Shown here: in pieces, positions 1 to 19,530 of the stretch
How the letters are laid out: every line of letters begins with the position of its first letter
Numbering within the stretch: position 1 is the first letter of the stretch
DNA from: Mugil cephalus
Taxonomy: Eukaryota > Chordata > Actinopteri > Mugiliformes > Mugilidae
Length of the DNA stretch: 64,000 nucleotides
NCBI RefSeq assembly: GCF_022458985.1
Contig: NC_061782.1
Location: forward strand, 14,739,172-14,803,171
Direction of reading: 5' to 3'
Made by a program: the position numbers and the translations under genes
The notes under the pieces: model-generated
What the model was told of the DNA's origin: nothing
The model's database searches: none
Seen by the model: only the letters and a program-made list of their open reading frames with translations

Positions 1-1361
1 CTGCTTTTTCTGTGATTCATTGCCACGCACGATATCCGCCCCTCCTCCACCCCACTAGAAGCGAGTGGCCAAGTTACGTTGGGTTGAATTTGCTGCTTGT
101 GGCATGAGAAAGGAATTTCTGGTAGGACTAACTGATGGCGAGCGTTGATAGCGGCGAGGGAGGAGCCGGGAGGGCCTGAGGTGGTGCAGCAGGACGTGTT
201 TCAGGAAGCCCTTTCGCTCCTCCAGTCTTGTTAATCACTTGCAAATCTGTCTTCAGGCCGAGGTGTTTCTGCGTCTCCTCTCGGCCGCTCTTCCACGGAA
301 GACGGCCTCAGATGGAACTTCACCACTTTTTAATCATTCTCTTACGTTACGAAAGAGCAGCCCCAGGAAACCTCAGAACTCTTGATTGTGTTTTTCGCCC
401 TAATGATTTCTTTGAAGGAACAACAGTGCCAGATGAAAGGCTTGTTGTGAAAGTTGAGACGGGTGGTGTGTCTAGTTATAATTAAGCATGTGATATTTAC
501 TAGTTCTCCTCCAGTGGCGGGGAGCTGCACGTGGCTGATAAGAGCGGTTCATTCACAGCTCACTGTCCTCTGATGTTCTTTTGTAACCGTGTGAGGTGCA
601 CATCTTCGCAAAGCCCAGACACCGACTTGGTACTTTTTATATTTTATTAAATCCATTTAAAATGTGTGAATATACTTTACATGGCATTGGGTGGGATTGT
701 GCATATTTACTTTAAGTGTTAGTTAAAGAGGATAGTGGGTGTGTGATCATGTGGGAACATTGTGAGCGTTGATACAGATGTGGAACCTCGTGACTAATTT
801 ACGGAGGATGTGCTGAATCACAGAGCAACTGACGCAGACGCACCAGTCACCTGACATGTTCATGTTCATGTCCCTCACATGTACGTGTAGGTTAGTTGAC
901 GCAACGAGAAACTGACACATCGCTGGTTTCTCTTTCAGTGTTGGTTTAAAAGAGTGATTTGCACCACAGCATTGAAACCACTAACGGGACAAATAAATGT
1001 TCATGTACGGTCCACCTAGACCAGACCAGGCACCACCCCATAGCGGTGACACTCCTTGATGGCAGCACCCCCAGCAGGATGCAGCCAGACACCGACACAC
1101 AAAAACCACTCATGGGAACAAGTCAAACAAGATGAAAAATTGCACAGCAAGGCACAGACCTCCCAATTCACTAGATCCCAAACTGATCAAGTATCTGTGT
1201 ATTGTAGGGACGTATTGGAACGAGCCTGATCGACAGAGGCCCCCTCCCCCCCAGCACTTAAGGCCCTAAGGCGCCCACTCCTGTGGTCACACTGTGTTTT
1301 GGAGGCACAAGTGAGACCTACACAATATGGTCATAATGTAAGGCCTGATCAGTGTATGTAC

Positions 1362-1362
<1 letters not shown>

Positions 1363-1395
<33 letters not shown>
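1363..1395. repeat. (GATA)n microsatellite
   Basis: About eight uninterrupted copies of a GATA/TAGA tetranucleotide inside the zmiz1 upstream intron. In teleosts such tracts often trail LINE 3' ends, but no adjacent LINE sequence was recognised here. Confidence 0.9.
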
Positions 1396-4300
1396 GGGTG
1401 ATTTCACAAAAAACAATTTAGACCTCTTTGCTACATGATCATATTTAAATCTATTCCTTTGCGTTTAGAAATGTGCAAAACAAAAGAGTTTTTTTTTTTT
1501 ATTGCTCAAAGTGCTCGTGTTGTGTGGTCCCTGTCCCTTTTTATAGCAGCACATATAATGAGAGTGTGTGAGTACAGCAACTGAAAGCTGCACTAAAAAC
1601 TCCTTGCAGTGATTCTCAGTCAAGCAGAACAGATACTGTACTGTGGCCACATGCGACACGGAGGTCTCACTTTTTTACCAACATTTTGCACCTTCAGTCA
1701 CATCTAGGCGTCATGCTGCTTCATGTTTGGTGTTTGTGCTGATTCGTATAACTCTGCCCCATTTAAAATGTGCAATTTGAACCCCACAGAAACCAGCACC
1801 TGCAGGAGATGTCAGAGTGACTCAGGTAGAGCTACCCTCCCTTCTGGGCTGCAGCATCTCTTTTGCTTGTGACCCACACGCATCCCGGGGAGGAGGGGAT
1901 CTGCCCACTCCCTCCATCTCCACCTGTCCTCTGTCTAGCATCCTCCCATCCGTCCTCTCCCCCCTCTGCCCCCATATATCTGGTTTACTGCCAGAGGTCG
2001 TGGATGGAATTCCGTTCAAACCAGCCAGATTGAGAAAAATTGTTGCTCCAGTTTCAAACAAACAACACCAGTGTGAAAAATTAATAGTTAATGAAACGAA
2101 ATGTGACACAAAATGAGACATTTTAAGTTGGAGTTAGAGATTTGGAATATTCGGATTCGTGTGAAGTGTTACATTAAAGGCCTGGTTTTGGTTGAGTGTG
2201 ATTTCTGACAGAGCTCTCTCTCTGCAGGGCATGTTTCAGTTGTTCTGCCTCCAAGCTGTTGAGACTAAAGCCCATTTGATATGCTCTTCTCTTGGAAGAA
2301 GTTGGCTTAACAGAGAGGGGGCAGGAAGGGGGATATCATTGACTGCTTAAATGGCTCCCATTACACTTCGGCGAAAAGCATGCCTTTTTTTTTTGTATTA
2401 TTATTATTATTTCACAGGATTTTATATCCCCTCCATATTCGTCTTTTGCATAATATGCCGTACCCACACAGCTTAGACCTACCTGCCAGTGTTTTACAGA
2501 CCTCTGCTTATGATCTCTATTATAAATTGCTTCTTTTTTATCATCCCACACATTGTCTCAGAAGGCTTCTCTGTCTAGTGCTGCAGTGTTCATGCTCAGA
2601 AAGTGTAATTTTCCATGTAGTATCTTCTTCTTTGTTTGTGTCGTTATTAACAGAAATACAGTGGAGCTGCATGCACAGTATTATGTGTCTTTATCTAAGC
2701 CTGGTGTGATCAGTTCCAGACAAACGTTTGGTGAGGATGTACTCTGTGAGGGCAAAGAAGTTTCATCTGAAGAGTAAACTGTTTGAATCCCCCACAATCA
2801 GCTCATTACTTCGTCTGAATGTGGGGTAGTAAGCTTGTATGTTACGAGCACAGAAGGTGACATGCAGCTCTTTCTATCTTCGCTCGGTGTCACAAAGCTC
2901 CCTCAGCACCGTCCATCAGTCGTTACCGAACGAGTTACAAACAAGGCTCTGAAACACGAAATAGACGATTTGACAAAACATCTAGTCCCTGCAGCTGCCG
3001 TGTGATACCATATCAGTATCATTTCACTGAGGCCATATCACTACGTTGTTGTGTGATAGTGCAGAGTCATGGCTGTAACTGTATTCTTAAGAGGAAACAG
3101 GTGCACGCCGCTTGCACTGAATTTCGGCGGTGTGCAATGTGTCTTGTTTCCCCCCCTCCCCAGAACAAATTCAGGAAAGAGCTGTCAATGCAGCACGGAG
3201 CAGATACCTGATGAAAACCTGCCAAAAACCATCGGCTTTTCCTTTCAGTTTTAGGGGTAAATAAAATTCACACTAGAACGACTAATAGTAATCAGCTTAT
3301 TCCCTTTCTTTTTTATTACCGTTTAAGTGCAGCGCTTTTTCTTGCGTTTGAACAAACACTTTGGCAATCCCTGTCACGGCCTTTCTGTATTCTTCTGTAC
3401 AGATTCAGTTACACTACTTTTGATTGTTGCACACACGTTAATAAAAACCGTGTCCGCACACGAATACTTTGTCATGTTGAAAGGATTTAAACTGCCGAAG
3501 AGGCTCGGCTCATTCATAAATTCAGTTCAAAGTTTAAGTTTATGACAACCTTTAATGTTAAGAAAACAGTTAGTTTTCTCATGCCATGCCGTCTTTTCAG
3601 CTTCTGCTTGCAACACTCCCTTTTAGCAACTGTCTCTTAACAGTCTTTCTCCCAGTTGGCTCCGATTGGTGACCTGGCACATTCAGTTGTTTTTGATCAA
3701 CTGCTTAGAGCGCGTTTAGTGCCAAACCGGCTGCTAGGCGGGCATTATGCAAATATGTTACGCGGTGACGTACGCTAGATAAGCAACAGCAGAAAAGTCT
3801 AGACTGTTAACGTGTTAAGGTGTTTCAGGCAATTATCTTGTGTGTTTTGTGAGACACAGTACCTCCCTTGGGTGTGTAGTTTGGGAATCTTTACCTTTAC
3901 CTTTTACATATTAAAAAAGTTGCGTAACCGCTGTGCAAAATAAAGCACATGGTCTCTTCAAATCAGCCAAAGACATAGATAGACTGACACACCAGCTCTT
4001 GCACTGACATGGTTGGCTTACTGTTTGTTTCTTTGTTTCCCAAAATCCCTCTCCGTTCCGTGGCCAGTGAGCTCTGCTGTCCGTTCAGCACAGATGCAGG
4101 ACAGAGTAGGTCGCGCGCATCAAAATTTCAGTTTCAGTGAGCAGAAGTTTCATTTGACACTTTCATTTGATGCACAACGTGTCTATTTTAGTACGGCCGG
4201 CTCTTTCTAAAAGTAAACGTCTGTCTATATATCATTCTCGGCAACACTTCCCCCGCTTCTGGCTCGAGCGCCGCCGCCGCCGAAATCACCCATAGAGTAC

Positions 4301-7300
4301 GCACAGGTCAGCTGTTTGTTAACAAAGTGGGCTCACTGTCAGGCCGGCTAACTGAATTATGTCGGGGTGCGCACATTTGAAGTATTAGCAGTCTGTCACG
4401 ATTCCTCTGGCAAATGATATGCTCGGTAGCAGAAGGCTTTTACCACACACAGACACACACAGATGCTGGCACACACACGGCACTGTCAGAGTTCATAGTA
4501 ATTAGCATTTGGGTTTCCTTGTAAAAAAAGGACTTGTACACACACTCTGTCATTAGTTAATGGGCCTTGCAGCCTGTTACCAGGGCTTACTCTCCCTCCC
4601 TGCTGCTCCCGGAGGGGCTGAGGTGAGGCGAGAATTTGCCAGGGCGTTCTGCTATCAGTCAGCCATACAGCATTAAATACAGCTTGAGTGAGGAGGACCC
4701 ATATGTCCCTGGGTATTACTCAATTAAAAGCCCCGGCTTCTGAGAAATGGAGCTGGTCGGAGAGGGTTCAGGAGAGCTTCCTGAGAAATCAGCTTAGGCC
4801 CTGCTCCCTGCGCAGGGCAGCTCGTGGGAGCGCACGGCGATGTTAAGGAGCGGTGTCCGTGTCGCGGCCCGTGTCGAGGAATCCAGTGAAAACACCTCAA
4901 CGCGTTGCGGTCGCTTCGGATGAGCCGCAGAGGTTTGAACGCCGCTCACGGCAGCGGCAGTATTTTTAGTCGTGTATTTGAAAGGAGAGAATTTTTTTCA
5001 CAGTTCGTGAAGTCATTAAATGCATTTTGATGCTTCCTCTTGCAGTTTAAAGGTCTGAATAGTGAGATTAGCCTAGATAAAGTCTTTTACTGGATTTCTA
5101 TGGGCTCAGCGGCAGCTTGTCTCAAGGACGAGGAATTACACCGTTAAACATCTTCAAAGAAGGCTGCTGAAACTAGGAAGTAGTTTCTGTATTTAAAAAG
5201 AAACCACGGCAGTGTAACTGACTTCTATGTACGGTACAAGGTCCTGCAGGTAGTAACTGTAATGTTAGTGTTGTGATTTTGTGTTATTAGACTTAAAACC
5301 ATTAACCCTCACTGCTGAAGAAAGGGCCTTCAGGCAGCTGGATCACAAACACCCAGACAAAAGCCTAACAATGCACGCTGTAGCTACAATCTCAATATTT
5401 TCTTATTCCGACAGTAAACTGTCAACACATCATCAAGTAACGCTGACGTTCTGCAGAGCTGCTACTTAATCCTTAAGGTATCCCACGTTTCGGCGGAGCA
5501 TGTTTGAACTCACCGTTTAGCAACATTCATCCTCCTCGTCCATTTTCCTCTGGTTGAGCTTGCCTGCTGCACGATCGTTAAGTAACGTTGCTACTTGATC
5601 GCGCAAATCAAACCTACTGAAAGCGACCCCGATCGCCTTTGTCGTCACGTATCAGTTAATTCTTACCTCGCATACGTCTCTACGCTCATGCATACTCAAA
5701 TAGATATCGCAGATCCTTTTTTTTTTTTTTATACGACAGCGGATGCCGCTGATTATAAGACAGATTAAAAGGAATTTAAAGAGCTGACCTTCGTTTGTCG
5801 CCTTCAGCGTGTGATTTAACTCCAGTGTAAATGCAGCGGGGATAAATGGAAAGATAAAAGAGGAGGACAAAAAGAGAGGTGTAATGAGACGGGGACCTTG
5901 TCTTTATAGTCTCGGCTGGATTGTCTGTGCTCTTGCGCCTCATGTTCTCCATTAGTGAAGTTCACAAAACATCCTAATGAATATGAGCTCAGACAGGGGA
6001 TGACATCAGAATAGCATTTTAAGTTGGTTAAAAAGATTAATGAGAGGAATGTGGGTGTGTGGGGAATGTTAGAAGGACATTTAGAAGTAGAGAGATAAAA
6101 CTCAGAGGAGTGCGGTAGTGTAGTTGTGGGTGTGTGATGGTGTTGGCAGGGGTTTTTAACACAGTGGACCGTGGGGTGAAGACAAGGTCACGCTCACTGT
6201 ACTAAGCTCGCTAAATATGCGCGACGCCCAGAGCGGACCCTCACTCTATTATGGATGACTCCTGGCCTTGGCAGCTTGTTAGATTCAGTAGCTCGTAGAC
6301 ACACTGATGTGATAAGTCGCCGCCGCTCTCTTTTGTCCTCTGTCCCTCTATCTCTGTCTGTCTCTCCCTCGGAGCGACTCCATCACTTGTGCTCGGGAGC
6401 TTTAGGACTAAATGGTGGGTTGCCAGTTGCAGAGACGGTCCCTCGGTGCGGAGGTGGTGATTTAGTGGGGAGATAAGCTCTCTGTAATGGCAGGGTGGAA
6501 TAATTCCTCTTTAACTAGGAGGCTTGGCTCTCTCCACCCTCCTGAAGAAAATGCCACGGTTCCTTTCCTTTGTTCTACATACCTCTCTTCTCTGTTTTTT
6601 TCTTTCATTTTGTCCTCTTGTTTTTGCTCGTCTTTGTAAATAGCCACTTGCCAGATCAAACATGAATCAGGGAATGTATTATTAGCTTAACTGGTTCTTT
6701 ATATCACACTGTACAAACCAATTTTCCCTGTGTCACAGGCTTAGACACTTTTTAAAAAAAATATTTTCCAAAAAAATCTACATTCTCCTCAAACCCCAAA
6801 CCTGGTAACAGCACTTTCTAAAAACTGCCGTATCTGGGTCTACGTGGCTAAATATAGCACATAAATAATTTAATAATGTGCTGAACAAGATAACCTTTCC
6901 ATTGTCGAACTGATGTTTGACAACTTTTTACTATTAGTAGGCAGCATGTTTAAATAAGCCACAAAACACGAGCCGAGTTTCAGAAATGACAGGTTGATCT
7001 GCGGTGGGGGTGGGAGGGGGGCGCGAAATTCTCTCTCGTGAAGAAGATGAGATGGCTGCACAGTTGGATTACTCCGCAGAGAGATGAGAGGAAAGGACAC
7101 GGCGAAGAACAAAGTGGTGGTGATGAACAGAGGAAGTGGAGGACAGTGAAGATATCACTGTTTCTTACTTCCTACACAGATATTATCTGCAGCCCCAGTC
7201 ACTCTGTCTCTGTCTGCCTCTCACGCTCGATTTCAGCTTCTTCTTTTTTTTTTTACTCTCCGCGGCAGTAAAAAAAACTGGGAGGCCCTTTGTGGCGTGG

Positions 7301-7575
7301 ATAGATTTCCGTTTACATTTTACGCTGCAGGTAGATATGATCTGATACAAATGTTGTGAAATCCACACAGTCGAGTAATCAATGTGAGTTTTATTGCGTA
7401 AGGCTGCCCCCTGGAGGCTGTAGCGATAACTTCAGGCCTTGGACACAATAGCACACAATTCAGTGGTGCAGTAGTGAGATGCCTGATGGGGTAAATCTGT
7501 TTGTTTGAAGTTAAAAACAAGAACATTCAGTTGTTAACATAAATATGTAGTGCAGACTTGTGTTCATAAATGCAA

Positions 7576-7593
7576 GTGTGTGTGTGTGTGTGT
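7576..7593. repeat. (TG)n microsatellite before a zmiz1 acceptor
   Basis: A perfect TG dinucleotide run about 55 bases upstream of the splice acceptor at 7648-7649. It lies where TG-rich tracts can influence exon recognition. Confidence 0.85.
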
Positions 7594-7649
7594 TGAGCGG
7601 AGGCTAACACGTGTGCATATGTGTTTGTGTCATTGTGTTTCCCTCGCAG

Positions 7650-14400
<6,751 letters not shown>

Positions 14401-14738
14401 CCCCTTCGCCTGCCTCACAAAACCCGCCTGCACCCACGGGGGTCGCGATGTGTTTGACTATCCGTCCACGGGCGCTTCACCGACCTCAAACGCATCGAGC
14501 AGCTTTCTGTGCTCACACACACACACACACACATACAAAAACACGTATAAACAGTTTCTCTGTGTGGCATGGGGAGCACAGCTCAATAGAGGCACCTGTT
14601 TGGGAACTCCAACGGAGAGAACAGGAACGCCGCTCTCCTCTGCACTCTTTTTTTTTTTTTTTTCCTCTCTCGTGCAAAGATTCCACACACCAGTTCCACC
14701 GCCTCTGACTTAAAACCATTTACAGCCATGTTGATGGG

Positions 14739-14741
<3 letters not shown>

Positions 14742-14770
<29 letters not shown>
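14742..14770. repeat. (AT)n microsatellite in the zmiz1 3'UTR
   Basis: A perfect alternating AT run of about 29 bases. It is self-complementary and could form a hairpin in the mRNA. Confidence 0.9.
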
Positions 14771-14773
<3 letters not shown>

Positions 14774-15849
14774 ATTTGTGACTTTTCAACTGAAAACTGT
14801 GCAGCTATAATCATTACATGTAAACAACACAGAGGAGACAGGAGCCTTTGTGGGCTCCAGGAAAAGTGTTGTAGTTTTTTATAATTCTTTGAAGACCTAG
14901 TCGGAGGAGAAAAACATTTTCCTGTAAGATTGTTTTTATTTCAAATGTGTTCTTCCAAAACTTTGGCATATGCCGCGCCCTTTGACCCCCCCCCATACTT
15001 CCTTGTGTGTGTGTGTGTTTGTGTTTGTGTTTATGTGTGTGTGTGACGGTTGAATAACTGGAACTCATCCGAAATCCACGTTGTGCAATGTGTGCGTGTG
15101 CGTGTCATACATATGCGTGTCTGTTTACATGTCCTCCTTTGTTTGCCTGCGAGCGTACGTGAGAGACAGCGCGGAGAGAAAGCTTTGGAGACTCGGAGGA
15201 GGGAAGGAAAACACTGAGTGGAAGAGAAAGAAAACTGGACTTCCCCCTCCGCCTCGGTCTGCTTCGTGTATTTATTGTAAAACGTGTCGCTCTTCCACAT
15301 CAAACTCAGCACCATGTTGATCACAAGTGCACGCGTGCCAACGGCTCCTGTTGTCTATGTCCAGCCTAAATGTGCTCGATCAAATCATTTTCCCCGTCGT
15401 CTTTCTATTTATTATTTCAAATTCATCTGTTTTAATGTTGTCGTTGTCCTGGTTTGTGTATTATTTTTAAAAAAATTTTTCTGTAGTTCCACATTCAAAT
15501 GAATCACATCGCCACAGATGTCCTATGCTTTTTGTAAGGGGTGGGGTCTGGATATTAATGTTGGTGTGACAGGATTTTAGCGTCTTACATGCGTCTACAG
15601 GAGTTTTTAAATCACTGTATTTTATATATATATAAAAAAGAACATCTGTGTGATTTTCCTTTTGTCGTTTTGTTACTGTTGAACTGTATCCCTTTCGAAA
15701 AAAAACAAAAGAAAAAAAACATCCCGCATGATCCAACGGTGTTTCCAGAACTGTTGTATATACCCTTCGTGAAAACGTTGTGACTGTACAGTACTTGTAC
15801 CTAACTATTACTGGCAACTAAATGGTACTGTGTGTCTGTCAAGGACTAC

Positions 15850-15854
15850 ACGCA

Positions 15855-15892
<38 letters not shown>
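15850..15892. repeat. (CA)n microsatellite in the zmiz1 3'UTR
   Basis: A CA dinucleotide run preceded by CGCACG variants. CA repeats in 3'UTRs are potential hnRNP L binding sites, although no function is shown here. Confidence 0.9.
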
Positions 15893-15897
<5 letters not shown>

Positions 15898-17502
15898 GCA
15901 CGCACAATCCCTGATAACCAGTCCGATATTGTAAGGAATTGATCCAAATGCACTCTCACTGGCCTTGTATCGAGTACCTGTGTATTGTGAACGGTTTTTC
16001 CATCACCCCATGACAATGCATCAGCGACAAAGAATATTTGAATTACTCTGCAGGAAAGCTGTACGTGAGTTATTTTTATTTTTTTATAAATATATATATA
16101 TCTATAAAAATGATTGGTCAGCTTTAAAGGAGCTGTTGTTGTTTTTTGTTTTTTTTTTGTCTTGTCTAAAAGATTGTCAATGCAGCTTAGAGGTCCGCAT
16201 TTTTCCAAAATGTTAAATATTATTATCAGACGTGACCTCTTTATTTAAAGTGAGAATGTGCAAAAATTGTCCTCTGGATCGTTTCGAGGCCTGATGACGA
16301 GCTTTTGATAACCATGATTGATTTGTGTGTTTTCATCACAGTTTGTATTGTTTTAAGTTATTATTTTTGTCCAGTGTATAATTTGGTTTACACGGTTTTA
16401 TGCAGTACGGACAATGAATTTGAGATATTGCTATTTGTTCTTGGTTAAAAAATTTTTTTTTACCTCCCACCCATTTACGTTTTGTATCCCCCTTTGAAGA
16501 AAACAGATCTGGCTTTGTTCGTCTTCAAAATGTATCAAACCACCTGCATTTAACACAGCTGCAGAATCAGACGTCGTTTGTGTTCGTTTGTATGTTTGTT
16601 GAAGACAATGCACTGCCGTATTGGGATGCTCTGTTTCCCTACACAGTGTGTAATTATAACAGTTTCACAACATCACGTTTAGTAATTTTGCCGAGTCAGT
16701 TTGTACCTGTCTGATTGCAGACGCTGGAAATTGAGTCGAGGGTTTCAAAAGAGAACATGATGAATATTGTAAAATGAAATTTTGGGGAAGACCCCCTTCT
16801 ATTTGCATTACATGGGAAGGACGTGGTCGTGGACTGGGGGCGGGGGGTTGGGCATCTAAGGGATATTTGTATATAGTGTAAATGACAAATAGAGACACGT
16901 TAACAGAAATGTATTCATTTTCTCCAGTGGGAGTGTGCATAGTGTATTTAGAATTTGTAAAGCTTGCATCCTCCCGTCAGACATTGATTTGGGAAAATGA
17001 GTCTGTGTTTGATTGCGTCTGTGCAGACCTCTCTAACCATGCCTGTTCATTTATGTAAAATACTTTATGTACCCCTCCACGCGGGGTTTCAGAAAAGAAA
17101 AGACATTTTTCCTTTGTGTAATATTAAACTTCTGTGTATTTCGCCTATTACCTGTGTACTTTATAAAGGTGCTACGAAATTATTGGAACCTTTTGAGGTA
17201 TAATTGGGACTCAGAGACGTTGAGCTTTGAGCGGCTCTAAAGGGTTGTTTCCAAAATTTACAGTTTGTAAAAAAAAACATTAAAAAAAAAAGTTTTGTCA
17301 AATTTATAATTTTTATGCAATTTGGCAAAATATGCTATAAAGGTACAATCTGAAGTGATTGGCACAAGTGGCAGTTGTCTATTTGGTTTTGTACATTCTA
17401 TGTACAATCATTTCATATTCTAAACTGGTCGGAAGAACATTGTGATTTCTAGTCTTGCAAATCTGTATGTAGTTAGATGACGTGACATCCTAATATTTAT
17501 CT

Positions 17503-17508
17503 AATAAA
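17503..17508 (+). terminator. zmiz1: zmiz1 poly(A) signal AATAAA
   Basis: A canonical hexamer in the context ctAATAAAtatg. It is the last such signal before the coding-free spacer leading to ppif. Confidence 0.7.
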
Positions 17509-17534
17509 TATGTATTCAGATGAAACACAATTAA

Positions 17535-19385
17535 TGGCCTCTGTGTCTTTTGAGATGCAAAGTGCAACCAACGCTAGAAAGGCTGTGCTGCACTATCCAT
17601 ACAATACAAAGAATCTATACATATTGAATTTGCTCCTATAGATATAATAGAGGAAAAAAAGCTCAGGGTTAAATAATATATGATTTAGATGACTAATTCC
17701 TCAGGTTCTGGGAACTTTTCACTGTAGATGCTGCATGATGTTTTCCTTCTACAACAGGAAAAAAGTCCATATACTACTTAACTAACTGGCTCATAAATAA
17801 TTATTTGAAAATGTGTATCAGTTTCATCTAAAATGGATCTGGACTCATTATGAGCCTCCTGCAGTTAACTACAGGAACGTTTATTTGATTTGAAGAGGAT
17901 CGGTAAATCCGAGAGTACACCAGACAAACCACTTATCTGAAAACACATGAATGCAGCACTACTTGTGCTATTCTTCTTTTTATTCACAATATGTGATTTA
18001 AAGCAGAAAACTGCAACACAAACTGCGCAAATCCAAATTATATCAGAGTGTTATGTTTATCCTTTTAAAGGATTAAAAAAAAAGGTAGAAATTGCAAATG
18101 GTCTGTTGATTCGACCCCTTTCACCCCATGTTACAGCAGGTAAACACAGGTCTCACTGATAACGTGAATTATTACCCCGTTCTAGTTAATGTGCCACAAC
18201 CCTCCCAGTGAGCCAGGATGCACAATTCCATGGATGGACCCACCTCAATGGATCAGGGCCATAATTAACGTCATCAATTGCACCTGAGTTTACCTTACAG
18301 GTCAAAATGACTGCTGTGAGAAGTGTCTATGAGTGTTATGGAAAATACTGCTTGTGGCTGCAGATAACATTGAAGGTTAAGGTTTTAGTTGAAACTGTTC
18401 CAAACTTTTCAGGCTAAAACTGTACAAGGCTCAAAGTGAGAACTGCTCGTGACAGTGCAGGATGAGAGACGAAGATTAAGAGGGAGACTTGCTTGAAGCT
18501 TCTGCGTCGCTTCTGTTATTTCTTTTTCATGTTTCAAGATAATGCTGTTTTACTGTTGCACAGCTACAGTTTGTCTTCACTTCGTTGCCAGCGCTGTCGA
18601 GTTCAGCTTCCACACAGCCTAAATCAAAGCTAGAGTAGTGTCATAAACTTTCGGCTGACGTTCTAGTAGTAGATGCACGATAATTAGCATAACAACTTTT
18701 TGAACGGTGATTGAATTCAGTTGAATTTGTCCAATAAATCCTCCTCGTTGCCTGTCTCTGTCTGGAGTCTGATGCAGCCTTGATCTTGATCTGTGCGACT
18801 GACGCAAGACAGCAACAAGCACACATGAAGAATTGATCCAACACTAATTAAACACACAGAATATCCATGAAAAAAAACAACGCAGACACGCGTGACTTTA
18901 TACAAAACAAAACTATAAAATATAACCATAAAATAACTGCAAGTGACAGTTGAGCTACAGCTTTTGGTGGGAATTCTGATGTTGGATTCGTGCCTGCGTG
19001 AATACACAACATCCACTGTTAAATGTTGTTATAGGACTGGACTGAAGTGGGCACAGTAAATGAAGCAGGAACACACTGCCCCCTGTTGCCCCAAATTGTC
19101 CTGATGACGCTTTAGTTAACTTTTATGTCGTTATATAAGTAATACACCGTGTTATTAGACCTTTGTTCTTTATCATCCACTTTCAACGCAATCTTATCAC
19201 CTGTCCTCCTTAATTTATTTTCTCATCCACACATTTTGGAGTCTGGAGTTTCTAGCTATTAACAGGTCGTCAGAGTTAACATTCACTGTGGGATCTCTCG
19301 TGGTGAAACGTATCCAAGAAGAAAACCCAACAAGACGTGTCTGTTTAGCTTCGTTTTTTTTTTGGACCCAGTTAAGGCAGTTTTA
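17535..19385. other. Intergenic spacer between zmiz1 and ppif
   Basis: About 1.85 kb with only short random frames. A minus-strand CTCF-like motif (12 of 14 consensus positions) lies at about 19077-19090. No RNA gene or complete mobile element was recognised. Confidence 0.7.
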
Positions 19386-19389
19386 TTTC

Positions 19390-19516
19390 CCCCCACGTGG
19401 TGTCGCTGTTTGTTTCAGCGCTCTTGGTCGCTGTTTTCTGACGTCACATGTAAACATGGCCTTCAGTAGCTACAGCTGCAAGTCCTCCTCACCGTCACCC
19501 AGTCAGCTGAGCGGCC
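19390..19516 (+). promoter_or_regulatory. ppif: ppif proximal promoter/5' leader with E-box and CRE
   Basis: Upstream of the ppif start there is a palindromic E-box CACGTG at 19394-19399 and a perfect 8-base cAMP response element TGACGTCA at 19439-19446. The transcription start is not visible, so some of this stretch may be 5'UTR. An ATG in good Kozak context at 19456 opens a short frame that overlaps the main start (described separately). E-box and CRE sites are common in nuclear genes for mitochondrial proteins; the regulatory role here is inferred. Confidence 0.5.
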
Positions 19517-19530
19517 ATGTTACAGGTTAA
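19456..19530 (+). CDS. Overlapping upstream ORF of ppif (24 codons, putative)
   Basis: An ATG with A at -3 and G at +4 opens a 24-codon frame (MAFSSYSCKS...GHVTG) ending in TAA at 19528-19530. It runs past and out of frame with the ppif start at 19517. If transcription starts upstream of 19456, ribosomes translating it would bypass the ppif AUG, so it could lower ppif output. If the cap site is downstream, it has no meaning. No conservation can be tested here. Confidence 0.3.
   Translation: MAFSSYSCKSSSPSPSQLSGHVTG

Larger units (their letters stand above)
1..7649 (+). other. zmiz1: zmiz1 upstream intron (no coding exon recognised)
   Basis: This stretch precedes the first recognisable zmiz1 exon. 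That exon begins in phase after a single base G, as expected for the vertebrate junction before the residues [12 protein letters not shown]. None of the N-terminal zmiz1 coding exons known from human could be found, so they should lie left of the window. The stretch is AT-rich with a (GATA)n tract near 1363, T- and A-runs, and no open frame resembling a known protein. Two segments look less random and could be conserved non-coding elements (about 4500-4800 and 5880-6080), by eye only. A near-consensus CTCF motif on the minus strand sits at 7404-7417. Confidence 0.75.
14401..17530 (+). other. zmiz1: zmiz1 3' untranslated region
   Basis: The sequence after the zmiz1 stop is AT-rich and lacks open frames. 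It ends shortly after a canonical poly(A) signal, AATAAA, at 17503-17508. About 3.1 kb is a plausible UTR length for this family. Inside it are a (CA)n run near 14514-14533, an (AT)n run at 14742-14770, a TG-rich stretch near 15004-15045, and a longer (CA)n run at 15850-15892. The exact cleavage site cannot be read from sequence alone. Confidence 0.75.

Noticed and set aside
1..480. Possible additional zmiz1 or unrelated exon at the left edge
   Set aside because: The 85-codon frame has no family resemblance and none of the known zmiz1 N-terminal residues appear.
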